Under the pieces are notes generated by a model, which saw nothing but the letters and a program-made list of their open reading frames with translations, searched no databases and was not told where the DNA came from. From assembly GCA_023091665.1 (NCBI GenBank), contig JALJCQ010000033.1, forward strand, positions 434,001 through 498,000: 64,000 nucleotides of DNA, written 5' to 3'. The position numbers were made by a program, and so were the translations under genes. This document shows, piece by piece, positions 51,690 through 61,004 of this stretch; positions within the stretch are counted from its first letter, which is position 1; the number at the start of each line of letters is the position of its first letter. This stretch comes from Pythium myriotylum (Eukaryota > Oomycota > Peronosporomycetes > Pythiales > Pythiaceae).

Positions 51690-52655
51690 ATGGCGCTGCC
51701 GACGGTGCGCGTTGGTGGCGGCGTGTGGAAGCGCCAGGAGGAGATTCGGGCAGAATTGCAGCGGCGACTGGACGAGAGCGAGGCCCTGCGACGCGATGCA
51801 GTCGCCGAGGTGGACCGTGTCCACAGTCAGTGCGTCGTGCTTCTGCGAGACAATCGCGAACTCCGTGAGGTTGTGGGTGAGGCTGAGACGAAGCTCACTC
51901 GTCAGGACACGGAGCTTCTCGCCGCAAAGCATAACGTCGCTGAGCTGATGGCGCTGCTCACGCGCGCAAATGACGACCGATCGAGGCTCGAGTCGGAGCT
52001 TAATGCTGCAATCTTGTCGTGGCAGCAAACACGCGACCAGCACTTGCAAATATGTGGGGCGCGTGACAAGCTGAAGCTCCAGCTCAAAGGAGAAGAACTC
52101 GAGTCGCGACGACTGCGCGATATGCTCTACGAGTCACAAGAGAAAAACGAGTGTCAGGCGCAAGAGCTGGCGCGCCTGCATCGGCAACTGCGTGCACTTG
52201 CTCATAGCAACGAGGCAAAAGACCAACAAGTTGTCACACTCATCCGCGAGCGCGACGTGTACGCTCAAAAGCTTGCGCAGTGCCGAAGTCGAAGCACGGG
52301 GGACAAGCCAGTATCACAGCAGCCCAGGACCCGGGCTGATCGACCGGACGGCGTGACGTGGACGGAGGAAAGGCCAACCCAAAGAGACCGAAACGTTGAG
52401 CCCGGGTCGCACGCTGCCGTGGTTGCCTATGAGCAAGAAAAGCAGCGCCTTCGCGCGATGGTGCACCAGACGAAAGCAGCTTTTGATCGAGAGCGGGAGA
52501 CGAATGTAGCAATGCAAAAGCGTATTGACGCCCTGGAAAGAGGCCACGCCGAACTGCTCGTGCGTTTTCGCCAGGCGTCCAAGGCTGCGAAGAGACTGCA
52601 CGTTAAGCAAGCTAATTACGAGACGGAGGCAACCACAAACGTAGCAGCTGCATAA
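51690..52655 (+). CDS. Coiled-coil protein of unknown function (321 residues)
   Basis: One exon. Residues about 12-200 and 245-310 are continuous heptad-type coiled coil (for example EEIRAELQRRLDESEALRRD, ELMALLTRANDDRSRLESEL, RLRAMVHQTKAAF), broken by a polar, proline-containing stretch near 205-240 (PVSQQPRTRADRPD). No catalytic motif or signal peptide. Such short all-coil proteins in flagellated protists are often ciliary or centrosomal, but nothing here proves that. It is convergent with the PA28 gene, leaving 62 bp between stops. Confidence 0.75.
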   Translation: MALPTVRVGGGVWKRQEEIRAELQRRLDESEALRRDAVAEVDRVHSQCVVLLRDNRELREVVGEAETKLTRQDTELLAAKHNVAELMALLTRANDDRSRLESELNAAILSWQQTRDQHLQICGARDKLKLQLKGEELESRRLRDMLYESQEKNECQAQELARLHRQLRALAHSNEAKDQQVVTLIRERDVYAQKLAQCRSRSTGDKPVSQQPRTRADRPDGVTWTEERPTQRDRNVEPGSHAAVVAYEQEKQRLRAMVHQTKAAFDRERETNVAMQKRIDALERGHAELLVRFRQASKAAKRLHVKQANYETEATTNVAAA

Positions 52656-52717
52656 TGTGTGCCTCAAATAAAAGAAACGAAATATGAATCTCCGTGTCGC
52701 TCTACCGCCGAGGAGGT

Positions 52718-53452
52718 CTAGTACATGCCGTATCCGGCACGCTGCTGGCCACGAGGGAGCACGATCTTATCCTTGTTCTTCTCGACACGATCGAAGATGA
52801 TCGCGTAGGCGTCGCGCACACTCTCGAGCACGCGCGCGAGGTTGAAGTACCACTTGACATCGATTGCCACGACATTGGCGACCCAATCTTCCACTGGCGT
52901 GGCCGAGTTGGTTCCGGTCTTGTCGACCGAGGCGGTGGTCGACTTCTTCTCGTCACCGTCCTTGCCGCCTTGCGATTCGGTCACGGTGGTCGTGACGCTC
53001 ACCTCCTTCGTGGGCTTCGCGGCGACTTTTTCGATCGCCGTGGCGCGCTGGCTGTGGTAGTCGGGGAGCGAGTCCCAGGCCTTCTGGAGCTTCTCGCTGG
53101 CTTCCTTAATCTCCTTGAGGACGATGTACTGCACTTCGACCCCAAAGTTGTTGCCGTCGGCGACGCGCGGGACCTGGAGCGCGATCCACTGTGAGAGCTT
53201 CTGGAAGTCGCTGAGCGCCAGCTCGACGTGGTCGCCCACGGCGCTGGCGAGCCCCGCGAGCTCAGCGTGGAGCGCGACCGTCGCCGGCAGCTGCGCGCGT
53301 ACGCTCGCGTCGATGGAGGCGCGCACCGTCGACGGCTGGCGCGACGCGAACCGCGCGCCCAGCAGCTCCTGCACCTGCGTGAGCCGCTGCGGAATCTCGC
53401 TCTGGAGCAGCGCCTCGGCCTCGCGCGTGACCTGCTTCTTGTACTCGTCCAT
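52718..53452 (-). CDS. Proteasome activator PA28 (11S/REG) subunit
   Basis: 244 residues. PA28 heptamers cap the 20S proteasome and open its gate without ATP. The match to the family is clearest in VPRVADGNNFGVEVQ (about residues 94-108; human REG-gamma has IPRIEDGNNFGV), the activation-loop region, followed by helices SEKLQKAWDSLPDYHSQRAT and WYFNLARVLESVRDAYAIIF, with VEKNKDKIVLPRG and a C-terminal GYGMY in place of the docking tail. The insert between helices is Lys/Thr/Ser-rich (VSVTTTVTESQGGKDGDEKK), as in the variable homologue-specific loop. Most similar in motif to REG-gamma, so nuclear location is plausible. Only one subunit gene is seen here. Confidence 0.9.
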   Translation of the reverse strand: MDEYKKQVTREAEALLQSEIPQRLTQVQELLGARFASRQPSTVRASIDASVRAQLPATVALHAELAGLASAVGDHVELALSDFQKLSQWIALQVPRVADGNNFGVEVQYIVLKEIKEASEKLQKAWDSLPDYHSQRATAIEKVAAKPTKEVSVTTTVTESQGGKDGDEKKSTTASVDKTGTNSATPVEDWVANVVAIDVKWYFNLARVLESVRDAYAIIFDRVEKNKDKIVLPRGQQRAGYGMY

Positions 53453-54675
53453 GGCCAGCTTGTTGTCTCGTGCAAGATCTTCTCGGAGGGGGTATTCTCT
53501 AGATGTTGATACCTCATCAAATGCTGGAGGAATGACTCAGCGCGCGTCGTTGATTGGCCATAACGTTGTTCATACCTGTGACAATATGGCTACATTCCGC
53601 ATACTCGCGTCGAGATGTTTCGTTCGATAGGGCTATTACAGACTACGCCTCGTATGAATCAGCCGTGTTGAGCAGGCGTTGTGGCTTTCAAGCGTCACAC
53701 ATAGGCGGGGAGTCAGTCGCTTTAGCAGCAGCCGAAATTCTCTCGTCGGCCGTTCCAAGGGAAGTCATTGCCGATTAAGGCAATGAGTTTGACCTCAAGT
53801 CGGTCTCTGGCTTAGCGATAGCGGTAATTTTTTATATTGGCAGTTTCAAGCATGAGCCTAGCCTTCCTCCGAGTTCACATTTGCGGACAAGTGCATTTGG
53901 TACCCCTTCGCGATGAGCTTCTCATCAACTGTCCTCTGATCCTCACATCAACACATGCGCTGGTACTGGTCACGGCTTTTTACTGATCACGTATTTGACA
54001 CCCATAAACTGGAGAGCCTTACTGAAATACTGCTAGATACGTGCGCTCGTCGCACTTGGGCAGGGGGAGACTCTGGTCTTGTTGTCGAAGTTTGTCGCTG
54101 CATCTCAATTAGATGTGAGCGGATAGCTAGAGTAGACAAGCCATGTCTTGAATAGGGCGTTGTGTGAGTGATATTGCAACACTGTGGTGCCAGTCCAACC
54201 TTGCGGTGCAATAGAGAGCGCACGAAGCATTCGGTCATGTTAGTTTGGACCAGAAAAACCAGCGGTTAGTTGCCACAGGTCTTGCGAGCGAGCCTGTAAC
54301 GACGGGACATGATCGCTCATCTGTCCGAGCATACGCCATCCACGTCATATCACGGTCCTTTTACACTTTTGCACCGGTTAATGGGCTGTAACATCCAGCA
54401 GATCATCAAGAGGCGGGTAAGCGCAGGTCAAGCTGATAATCAAAAGCAGACTAAGCAAACCGATTGCCAAGTAGTGCTGCCTTGGGCATTTGAATCCAGG
54501 CTATTGAGTTTAATTTGCGGTGAATATCTGCACATCCACTCGGTAGTTATATTATCAGTATTCGCGGCACGCGTCTTCAACCAACGCATCATACATAGAT
54601 ATGTTCGACAGATACATGAAACAATTGCAACCAAGAGCGCAAGAGCGTCGCTGCGTCGAGAGCTGTCTCGAACGA
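53453..54675. other. AT-richer intergenic region, PA28 to elicitin-like gene
   Basis: 1.2 kb with more A/T than its surroundings and no gene I can support. The open frame at 54309-54704 overlaps the end of the elicitin-like gene and lacks features. A hairpin at 53765-53786 is listed separately. Confidence 0.5.
53765..53786. repeat. Hairpin (8-bp stem, 6-base loop)
   Basis: TCATTGCC, loop GATTAA, then GGCAATGA: a perfect stem, well inside the 1.2-kb gene-free region. No nearby T-tract, so a terminator role is doubtful. Confidence 0.6.
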
Positions 54676-56607
54676 CTACTCGGATCCGTGGACTAACGCT
54701 GTGACTGTGTCTCGTTCATCTGCTGGTAGGTGTCTCAGCTGGAGAGACAGAGATGCAGCTGACCCAGCGCTATCTGCTGCTGAGATCACATCAGTTAGGA
54801 GCGTCGAGGATTCGAGCCCAGCAATGTCTTCGCTGCTATCATCATCAGAATCTTGAGCATCCGATCGGCGATCCGACTTCGCCAAGATTATGTTTGCTGT
54901 TGCTAGCACAGGCATGTCTTTGAGCGTGCAGTCTTTCTGCACCACCTTGGACATTCCGCGGAGCACCACCGCGCACACTTCACTTCGCGCCATGCTATTG
55001 ATCTGGTCATTCGTGGGCGGTCCTCCGAACGGAAACGTGTATCCTCCTGCAGCCTTAGCGCATTGGTCGTGTTTATCTTTCATGTCAAGATACTGGCGGT
55101 AGATGACTTTGTACTCCGCTTCGCCACACTTAGATAGAGAGGTCCCCGAACCATTTGGTGGTGCTGGTATCGGTGCTGGCAGTGGTGCTGGTATCGGTGC
55201 TGGTGTAGGAGCCGGCGTCGGTGCTGGGGTCGGTGCTGGCGTTGGTGCTGGCGTTGGAGCCGGCGTTGGTGCTGGCGTTGGCGCAGGCGTTGGTACTGGC
55301 GTTGGTGCTGGCGTTGGTGCTGGCGTTGGCGCTGGCGTTGGTGCTGGCGTTGGTGCTGGCGTTGGTGCTGGCGTTGGTGCTGGAGTAGGTGCTGGCGTTG
55401 GTGCTGGCGTTGGTGCTGGCGTTGGTGCTGGCGTTGGTGCTGGAGTAGGTGCTGGCGTTGGTGCTGGCGTTGGCGCTGGCGTTGGTGCTGGCGTTGGTGC
55501 TGGCGTTGGTGCTGGCGTTGGCGCTGGAGTAGGTGCTGGCGTTGGTGCTGGCGTTGGAGCCGGTGTCAGTGTTGGCGCTGGAGTAGGTGCTGGTGTTGGT
55601 GCTGGCGTCGGTCCTGGCGTCGGCGTTGGAGTCGGTGCAGGCGTGGGTTCTGGTGTTGGAGCCCGCGTTGGAGCTGGTGTTGCTGGTGCGGGTTCTGGTG
55701 TCGGAGTTGGCGTTGGCGTTGGAGCCGTTGTGGGAGCTAGTGTGGGGGCTTGTGTCGGCGCTGGCGTTGGGTCTGGTTTGGGGACCGGTGTCGGTGCTAG
55801 CGTGGGTTCTGGCGTGGGGGACGGCGATGATTTTGGCGTGAGAGCTGGGGTAGGTTCTGGAGCTGAGGTCGGTATCGTTGGTCTTGGTTCTGGTCTTAGT
55901 ATTGGAGTTGGCGAAGGGATCGGGTCGCGTGTTGGGATTGGTGACGGCTCTCGCGTTCGAGGTACCAACGGCATCACTGACGCTACCGGGCTTGGGCTAA
56001 CTGGGTTTGGTGCTACCGAAACCACTGGGGTGTTAGAGCTTGGTGCTGAGGACGGTGCTGCGGGGACTTGGTTCGCTGGTGTTGGCGGTAGTTGAGTTCC
56101 TGGTTGCATCGGCCTCGGCTGATTCGGAGGAAGAATCGCTGGTGTCGCTGGATTCTGTGTGGCCGGCGTCGCGGGTTTTGACGGGTAAGCTGTCGCCGCG
56201 GCCGGAAGCGGCATCGATGGAGCAAGAGTCTGTGTTCCTTGCCAACCAGGTTGTGGTATCGCTGGTGAGTACGGCTGTGGGTTCGACTGTGGATTTGGCT
56301 GTAGGGGCGGCTGAGGCAAAGGTGGCGCGTATGGCTGTGGGTTTGGCTGGGGTGGAGGTTGAGGGAATGGTGGCGAGTACGGTTGGGGATTTGGTTGAGG
56401 AGGCGGTTGCGGCACCGGCTGAGGGAACGGGCCGGGGTTGATTGACGGGCTCGGAGCTAGCCTTTGTGGACGAACGGAGCCAAGAACGCTGCTTACAAGC
56501 CCAGTCACGCCGGAGAAAATGCCCGACACGATGCCAAACGCGTTGGCGTCCGTCGCGGCTAATGCGATCGCGAGGACGCACACGGAGGCCACCATCGACG
56601 CTTTCAT
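54676..56607 (-). CDS. Secreted elicitin-like protein with a long Pro/Ala/Thr repeat domain
   Basis: 643 residues. Signal peptide [23 protein letters not shown], then Gln/Pro-rich repeats ([15 protein letters not shown] type, about 65-140), a long [10 protein letters not shown] repeat track (about 240-475), and a C-terminal elicitin-like domain. In that domain four cysteines (about 494, 516, 545, 560) have 21, 28 and 14 residues between them; canonical elicitins have six, with 23 between C1 and C2, 28 between C2 and C4, and 14 between C4 and C5. The two missing cysteines (C3 and C6) form a disulfide in elicitins of known structure. Elicitins are sterol/lipid-binding surface or secreted proteins. 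The Pro/Thr track is probably O-glycosylated and rod-like, as in wall-anchored elicitin-like proteins. No GPI signal seen. Start at 56607 rather than 56643, because the shorter form begins with the signal peptide. Confidence 0.85.
   Translation of the reverse strand: MKASMVASVCVLAIALAATDANAFGIVSGIFSGVTGLVSSVLGSVRPQRLAPSPSINPGPFPQPVPQPPPQPNPQPYSPPFPQPPPQPNPQPYAPPLPQPPLQPNPQSNPQPYSPAIPQPGWQGTQTLAPSMPLPAAATAYPSKPATPATQNPATPAILPPNQPRPMQPGTQLPPTPANQVPAAPSSAPSSNTPVVSVAPNPVSPSPVASVMPLVPRTREPSPIPTRDPIPSPTPILRPEPRPTIPTSAPEPTPALTPKSSPSPTPEPTLAPTPVPKPDPTPAPTQAPTLAPTTAPTPTPTPTPEPAPATPAPTRAPTPEPTPAPTPTPTPGPTPAPTPAPTPAPTLTPAPTPAPTPAPTPAPTPAPTPAPTPAPTPAPTPAPTPAPTPAPTPAPTPAPTPAPTPAPTPAPTPAPTPAPTPAPTPAPTPAPTPAPTPVPTPAPTPAPTPAPTPAPTPAPTPAPTPAPTPAPIPAPLPAPIPAPPNGSGTSLSKCGEAEYKVIYRQYLDMKDKHDQCAKAAGGYTFPFGGPPTNDQINSMARSEVCAVVLRGMSKVVQKDCTLKDMPVLATANIILAKSDRRSDAQDSDDDSSEDIAGLESSTLLTDVISAADSAGSAASLSLQLRHLPADERDTVTALVHGSE
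55190..55660. repeat. Short tandem repeat coding APTP units
   Basis: On the plus strand a 12-base unit close to GTTGGTGCTGGC recurs about 30 or more times with variants (GTAGGTGCTGGC, GTTGGCGCTGGC). Repeat number probably varies between strains and may be misassembled from short reads. The long open frame on the opposite strand (VGAG repeats) is its shadow. Confidence 0.85.
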
Positions 56608-57380
56608 TCTTCTTCGGGCGTGGGGATCCGAGCGAGTGAGCACGCTGGATAGAGAGTGAAAGCCAGCGGTCCGATCAGTGCAGCGGCGATGACGGAGCGT
56701 CGAAGCCGCATGGCCGCAGCGCTCAAGAAATAGATTGCCATCAGACTCCTCTGAAAGTTGATGGTATTCAGTGAGCTGAGATCCATTGATGCTCTCGACA
56801 GAGTCAAATCACCTTCTAAAACCAATACCCGTTGAATCACGATTGCGTATCCATGTTTCCATCGACCTTTCCGTCGCTGATTCCTTGCCAGCCGCCGTTT
56901 AGTCCTCTACGCAACGAGCGGCTCAGCCGACTTGTCCATGGGAGAGAGCGCCGATCTCGTCGCCTTTTGCCGTGCTGCTTCGAGTGTCCGCAATGGCGTG
57001 TGGCGATTTCAGCCACGTCCCAGACACTGGTCTATGCGTGGGAGCGCAGATGGTACGGTGTCACACGAACGGAGCCCGTCAACAGCCACTCGACCAGATG
57101 AGGACTGAGGACTTGCTGATGTCGCTGTCCCTTGAGCTGCAGCGCAAACGGCCCTCGCGGTAAAGCGAGCGAGTGCCACGTGAAGATCGATGGCGCGGTC
57201 GAGTCCTCGACGCCATCAAGTTATTGAACGGTGGGATGTGGCACCGACTCCCCATCTCTCTTTGAAGTTCCGTGAGGCGCTGTAATGAGGGTACAACGGA
57301 ACCACGCCCGACAAGGTCTGGGCGCCGCCGGGAAGATCGGAGACCTTCCACAACGGAAGTAGCGGAGACTTGTCTAGACA
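56608..57380. other. Divergent intergenic region, elicitin-like gene and P450
   Basis: 770 bp between two divergent genes, so it should hold both promoters. No P450-like or elicitin-like coding sequence is seen and no core motif is certain. Confidence 0.45.
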
Positions 57381-58961
57381 ATGGTGCTCGAGGTCGTTCT
57401 CTCGTCCGCCTCGATCGGTCTGCTCGCCGTGGCGTTCGTGGCAGCACTTGCGTGGAGCTTGACGACGGTCCTGAGTAAATCGCCTCTGCCGCAGCACGGC
57501 CGACTTGCAACGCTCGCCCCCGGCGCGGTGCCTGTGTTCAACCACACCCTTCTCGTGCTTAAACACGCCCACCGTGCGCACGACTGGCTCAACGATTTCT
57601 GCCAGACCTACAAGGAGAAGCCGTTCCGCTTGCGAATCCTCGGTGGCTTGAACATGACGATGCTCAACACGCCCGAACTCTTCGAGGATGTGCTCAAGAC
57701 GCAGTTCGAGTGCTTCGACAAAGGCGAAGTCATGTGCGAGAACCTGCGGGGGCTGCTTGGGAGTGGTATCTTCGCCGTGGACGGCGTCAAGTGGATGCAC
57801 CAGCGCAAGACAGCCAGCAACCTTTTCACGATGCGAACTCTGCGAGACTCGATGGCTCACTCGGTCCAAGAGCTCATGCCTGTGGTGGAGCATATTCTCC
57901 AACGCGCAGTTAACACAAACGAATCCATTGATCTCTTCAAGCTTCTCAACCGCTTTACAATGGAGGCGTTCTCCAAGATCGGATTCGGATTCGACCTCAA
58001 CTGTCTTGAATCCGAGGAAGACCACCCGTTTATGGCGGCGTTTGACGCCGCCCAGCGAGCGGCGACGCTACGATTCATTTTGCCCCGCTTTGTGTGGAAA
58101 CTCCAGCGCGCACTCAATATTGGGAGCGAGCGGGAGCTCAAGGTACAGACCAAAGTGATCGACGACACGGTTCTCTCCATCATCTCTCGCTCGCTTGAGC
58201 GTCGCCAGCAGCGTGGTTTCGTAGGAGCCACCGAGCTCGGGCAGGCGAAAGATATCGTCTCGCTCTTTTTAGACGATATCAGCCACGATGAGAAGAGAGC
58301 CGACGAACCTTTTGACCCGGTCTTTCTGCGCGACATCGTGGTCAATTTTCTTATTGCAGGACGAGACACCACCGCACAGGCTCTCTCGTGGTTCTTCCAT
58401 GAGCTCAGCCAGAACCCACAGGTAGAGAACAGTGTTCGAGATGAACTTCGACGGACTCTACCAAGTCTTTTTGAGCCGACCTCGCCGGCTCCTTCCATGG
58501 ACCAGGTTCAGAAGCTCACGTACCTGGAGGCGACACTACGCGAGACCCTGCGTCTCCATCCCTCCGTCCCCATCAACTTCAAGTCGGCAAGCCATGACAC
58601 GGTCCTAAGTGACGGCACTTTCATTCCCAAGAATTCACCCGTGTGCATCTCTTCGTACTGCCTCGGAAGGGCGACACATGTGTGGGGTCCGGACGCCGCC
58701 ACATTCCGCCCCGAACGATGGCTAGACCCAAACAACTCGGACAAGCTCATCCAAGTCTCCGCCTTCCAGTTCAACTCGTTCCACGCGGGTCCTCGCATGT
58801 GTCTCGGAATGAACCTGGCGATGATGGAGATGAAGATTCTTGTCGCGAGTGTCCTTAGCAAGTTCCACTTCGCCGTGGTACCAGGGCAGGTCGTCGAGTA
58901 CGATCTCTCGCTTACACTTCCGATGAAAGGGCAGTTCCTCACGCGCGTCCATCGAGCGTAG
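57381..58961 (+). CDS. Microsomal cytochrome P450 (CYP86-like fatty-acid hydroxylase type), copy 1
   Basis: 526 residues, one exon. The N-terminal membrane anchor (SIGLLAVAFVAALAWSL) precedes the catalytic domain, which would face the cytosol on the ER. Motifs: I-helix AGRDTTAQALSW (about 326) with the oxygen-activating threonine, K-helix ETLR (about 388), the PERW-type segment FRPERWLDPN, and the heme loop FHAGPRMCLG with Cys ligand near 473. Lineage-typical P450s of oomycetes (CYP5014-like clans, related to plant CYP86) share this pattern and usually hydroxylate fatty acids; that assignment is inference. Followed 368 bp later by a paralogue. A patch around the heme loop is almost identical in DNA to the paralogue. 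Confidence 0.9.
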   Translation: MVLEVVLSSASIGLLAVAFVAALAWSLTTVLSKSPLPQHGRLATLAPGAVPVFNHTLLVLKHAHRAHDWLNDFCQTYKEKPFRLRILGGLNMTMLNTPELFEDVLKTQFECFDKGEVMCENLRGLLGSGIFAVDGVKWMHQRKTASNLFTMRTLRDSMAHSVQELMPVVEHILQRAVNTNESIDLFKLLNRFTMEAFSKIGFGFDLNCLESEEDHPFMAAFDAAQRAATLRFILPRFVWKLQRALNIGSERELKVQTKVIDDTVLSIISRSLERRQQRGFVGATELGQAKDIVSLFLDDISHDEKRADEPFDPVFLRDIVVNFLIAGRDTTAQALSWFFHELSQNPQVENSVRDELRRTLPSLFEPTSPAPSMDQVQKLTYLEATLRETLRLHPSVPINFKSASHDTVLSDGTFIPKNSPVCISSYCLGRATHVWGPDAATFRPERWLDPNNSDKLIQVSAFQFNSFHAGPRMCLGMNLAMMEMKILVASVLSKFHFAVVPGQVVEYDLSLTLPMKGQFLTRVHRA

Positions 58962-59329
58962 TGCAATCATAATGAGAGATGGGCAGGCTTCCACCTCTCA
59001 TTTTTGTTTCACTTGAATACTGGAGTTCTTTGTGTGAAAAGCGATTTCGCGATGGAAATCCATTTTTGCTTCAAGTGAGAAGTGTCGCCCATCCCAACCT
59101 TCATGATTCATGACATAGTTTCCCGGTGCGTCATTCTCCTTTCCTCGAGAGTCATCACGCTCCCACGATTGCTCGCCATCTGCAACCTTCAACATTGGGA
59201 CGTGACAGGAGATGGGCCAGCGCAATCACTTGGACGTAGCTCTTCGTTCTCTCCGTCTCCCGTCCTGGTGCCGCTCTCCAACCCAACCAAAGGCCTTTCA
59301 TTCCTTTCATTCTCCAATCTGCCGCCCCC
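58962..59329. other. Spacer between the two P450 genes
   Basis: 368 bp. It ends with the initiator listed at 59307-59320 and otherwise shows no gene. Confidence 0.5.
59307..59320 (+). promoter_or_regulatory. Oomycete-type initiator upstream of second P450
   Basis: TCATTCTCCAATCT fits the core consensus TCATTYYNCAWTTT at 13 of 14 positions and stands only 9 bp before the ATG at 59330. Oomycete leaders are often very short, so this is a plausible start site. Confidence 0.5.
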
Positions 59330-60898
59330 ATGGTCGACGTCTCGCTCGCCACGTCGATGGTCGCCGCCTCGGCGGCCATGCTCGCGTTCGCGCTGCTCGT
59401 GACTCTGCGCTGGGCTACGAGCAAGGGTCAACAGAGCCACCGCCTAGCGCCGGTCGGCCCCAACTCCCTGCCGCTCTTCAAGCACACCTTCGAAGTCCTC
59501 AAGCACTTGCACGATGCCCACGACTGGTCATCCGACCTTTGCGAGCGCTTCGAAGGCAAGCCTTTTCGCATGCAACTCATCGGACAGGAGCCTGTGACCG
59601 TGCTCAACACGCCCGAGCTCTTTGAAGACGTGCTCAAGACCCAGTTCGAGGTCTTCGACAAAGGAGTTCACATGTGTGATAACCTGAGCAGTCTGCTCGG
59701 GAGCGGCATTTTCGCCGTGGACGGTGTCAAGTGGATGCACCAGCGCAAGACAGCCAGCAACCTTTTCACGATGCGCACCTTGCGGGAGTCGATGGCTAGC
59801 ACAGTGCAAAACCTCATGCCTACAGTTCACCGTATTTTTCAGCGTGCAGCGGACACAGACCAGCCGATTGATCTCGTGAAATTCTTGAATCGATTCACCA
59901 TGGAGGGCTTCGCGAAGATTGGCTTTGGCATTGATCTCAACGGCTTGGACGCCGATAAAGATCATCCTTTCATGGCAGCGTTCGACAGCGCTCAGAGGAT
60001 TTCGACCCTACGCTTCGTTCGCCCGCGTTTTGTGTGGAAGATACTCAAATGGTTGCAGGTAGGCGGAGAGAAAGAGTTGAAGCAGCACATCAAAGTGATT
60101 GACGACACGGTGCTCACTATAATTTCGCGATCCCTTGAGACGCGCCAAACTCGCCGATCAGATCAGGTCTACGCTAGTGGAAACGACATTGTGTCCCTCT
60201 TTTTGGATGACGTGAGCCATGATACCAAGCGGCAGAAAGAAGAGTTTGACCCAGTCTTTCTACGCGACATCGTTGTCAACTTCCTTATCGCTGGCCGTGA
60301 CACGACAGCTCAGGCTCTTTCGTGGTTATTTTTCGAGTTGGGCCGGAACCCGCACGTGGAGAAACGCATTCGAGACGAGCTCCGATCTTCTCTTCCCAGT
60401 CTGTTCGATAAATCCTCGAACGAAGTCCCGACGATGGAGCAAGTTCAACGATTGGTCTACTTGGAAGCGACGTTGAAAGAGACACTCCGACTTCACCCGT
60501 CGGTACCGATCAACTTCAAGTTAGCGAATCGAGATACTGTTTTGTGTGACGGAACATTCATCCCAAAGGGGTCGAGTGTCCAGATTTCTTCGTACAGTCT
60601 TGGTCGAGCTAAACATGTTTGGGGCCCGGATGCGACGACCTTCCGCCCCGAACGATGGCTAGACCCAAACAACTCGGACAAGCTCATCCAAGTCTCCGCC
60701 TTCCAGTTCAACTCGTTCCACGCAGGTCCCCGCATGTGTCTCGGAATGAACCTGGCGATGATGGAGATGAAGATTCTCGTTGCGAGCGTCCTAAGTAGAT
60801 TCCAGATGGAAATTGTTCCCGGTCAAACAATCACGTACGACTTGTCGCTGACATTGCCCGTGAAAGGAGAGCTGCTCACACGAGTCCGCGCTCTCTAA
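59330..60898 (+). CDS. Microsomal cytochrome P450 (CYP86-like type), copy 2
   Basis: Paralogue of the preceding P450, 522 residues, one exon. N-terminal anchor ATSMVAASAAMLAFALLVTL, I-helix AGRDTTAQALSWLFFEL (about 321), K-helix ETLR, FRPERWLDPN, and heme loop FHAGPRMCLGMNL (Cys near 469). The copies share about the same length and all key residues, but differ much more in the middle than near the heme loop and near FAVDGVKWMHQRKTASNLF. Both are likely active monooxygenases needing a reductase encoded elsewhere. The product pathway is unknown; fatty-acid omega-hydroxylation is the family guess. Confidence 0.9.
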   Translation: MVDVSLATSMVAASAAMLAFALLVTLRWATSKGQQSHRLAPVGPNSLPLFKHTFEVLKHLHDAHDWSSDLCERFEGKPFRMQLIGQEPVTVLNTPELFEDVLKTQFEVFDKGVHMCDNLSSLLGSGIFAVDGVKWMHQRKTASNLFTMRTLRESMASTVQNLMPTVHRIFQRAADTDQPIDLVKFLNRFTMEGFAKIGFGIDLNGLDADKDHPFMAAFDSAQRISTLRFVRPRFVWKILKWLQVGGEKELKQHIKVIDDTVLTIISRSLETRQTRRSDQVYASGNDIVSLFLDDVSHDTKRQKEEFDPVFLRDIVVNFLIAGRDTTAQALSWLFFELGRNPHVEKRIRDELRSSLPSLFDKSSNEVPTMEQVQRLVYLEATLKETLRLHPSVPINFKLANRDTVLCDGTFIPKGSSVQISSYSLGRAKHVWGPDATTFRPERWLDPNNSDKLIQVSAFQFNSFHAGPRMCLGMNLAMMEMKILVASVLSRFQMEIVPGQTITYDLSLTLPVKGELLTRVRAL

Positions 60899-61004
60899 GA
60901 CTTGGTGAAGACGAAGAGCGTAGGCTGTATGGAACACCCGATTCGATAGCTCCACTTTGGATGGCTCGGGAGGAGAGAAGATGTGATAAATACTGATTCA
61001 TTGG

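Noticed and set aside
54309..54704. 131-codon plus-strand frame in the AT-richer region
   Set aside because: Overlaps the end of the elicitin-like gene on the other strand and shows no motif; may be chance or an old element remnant.
55103..56095. Open frame of 330 codons with VGAG repeats on the plus strand
   Set aside because: It is the antisense of the APTP repeat in the elicitin-like gene. No signal peptide or folded domain, and the composition is explained fully by the repeat.
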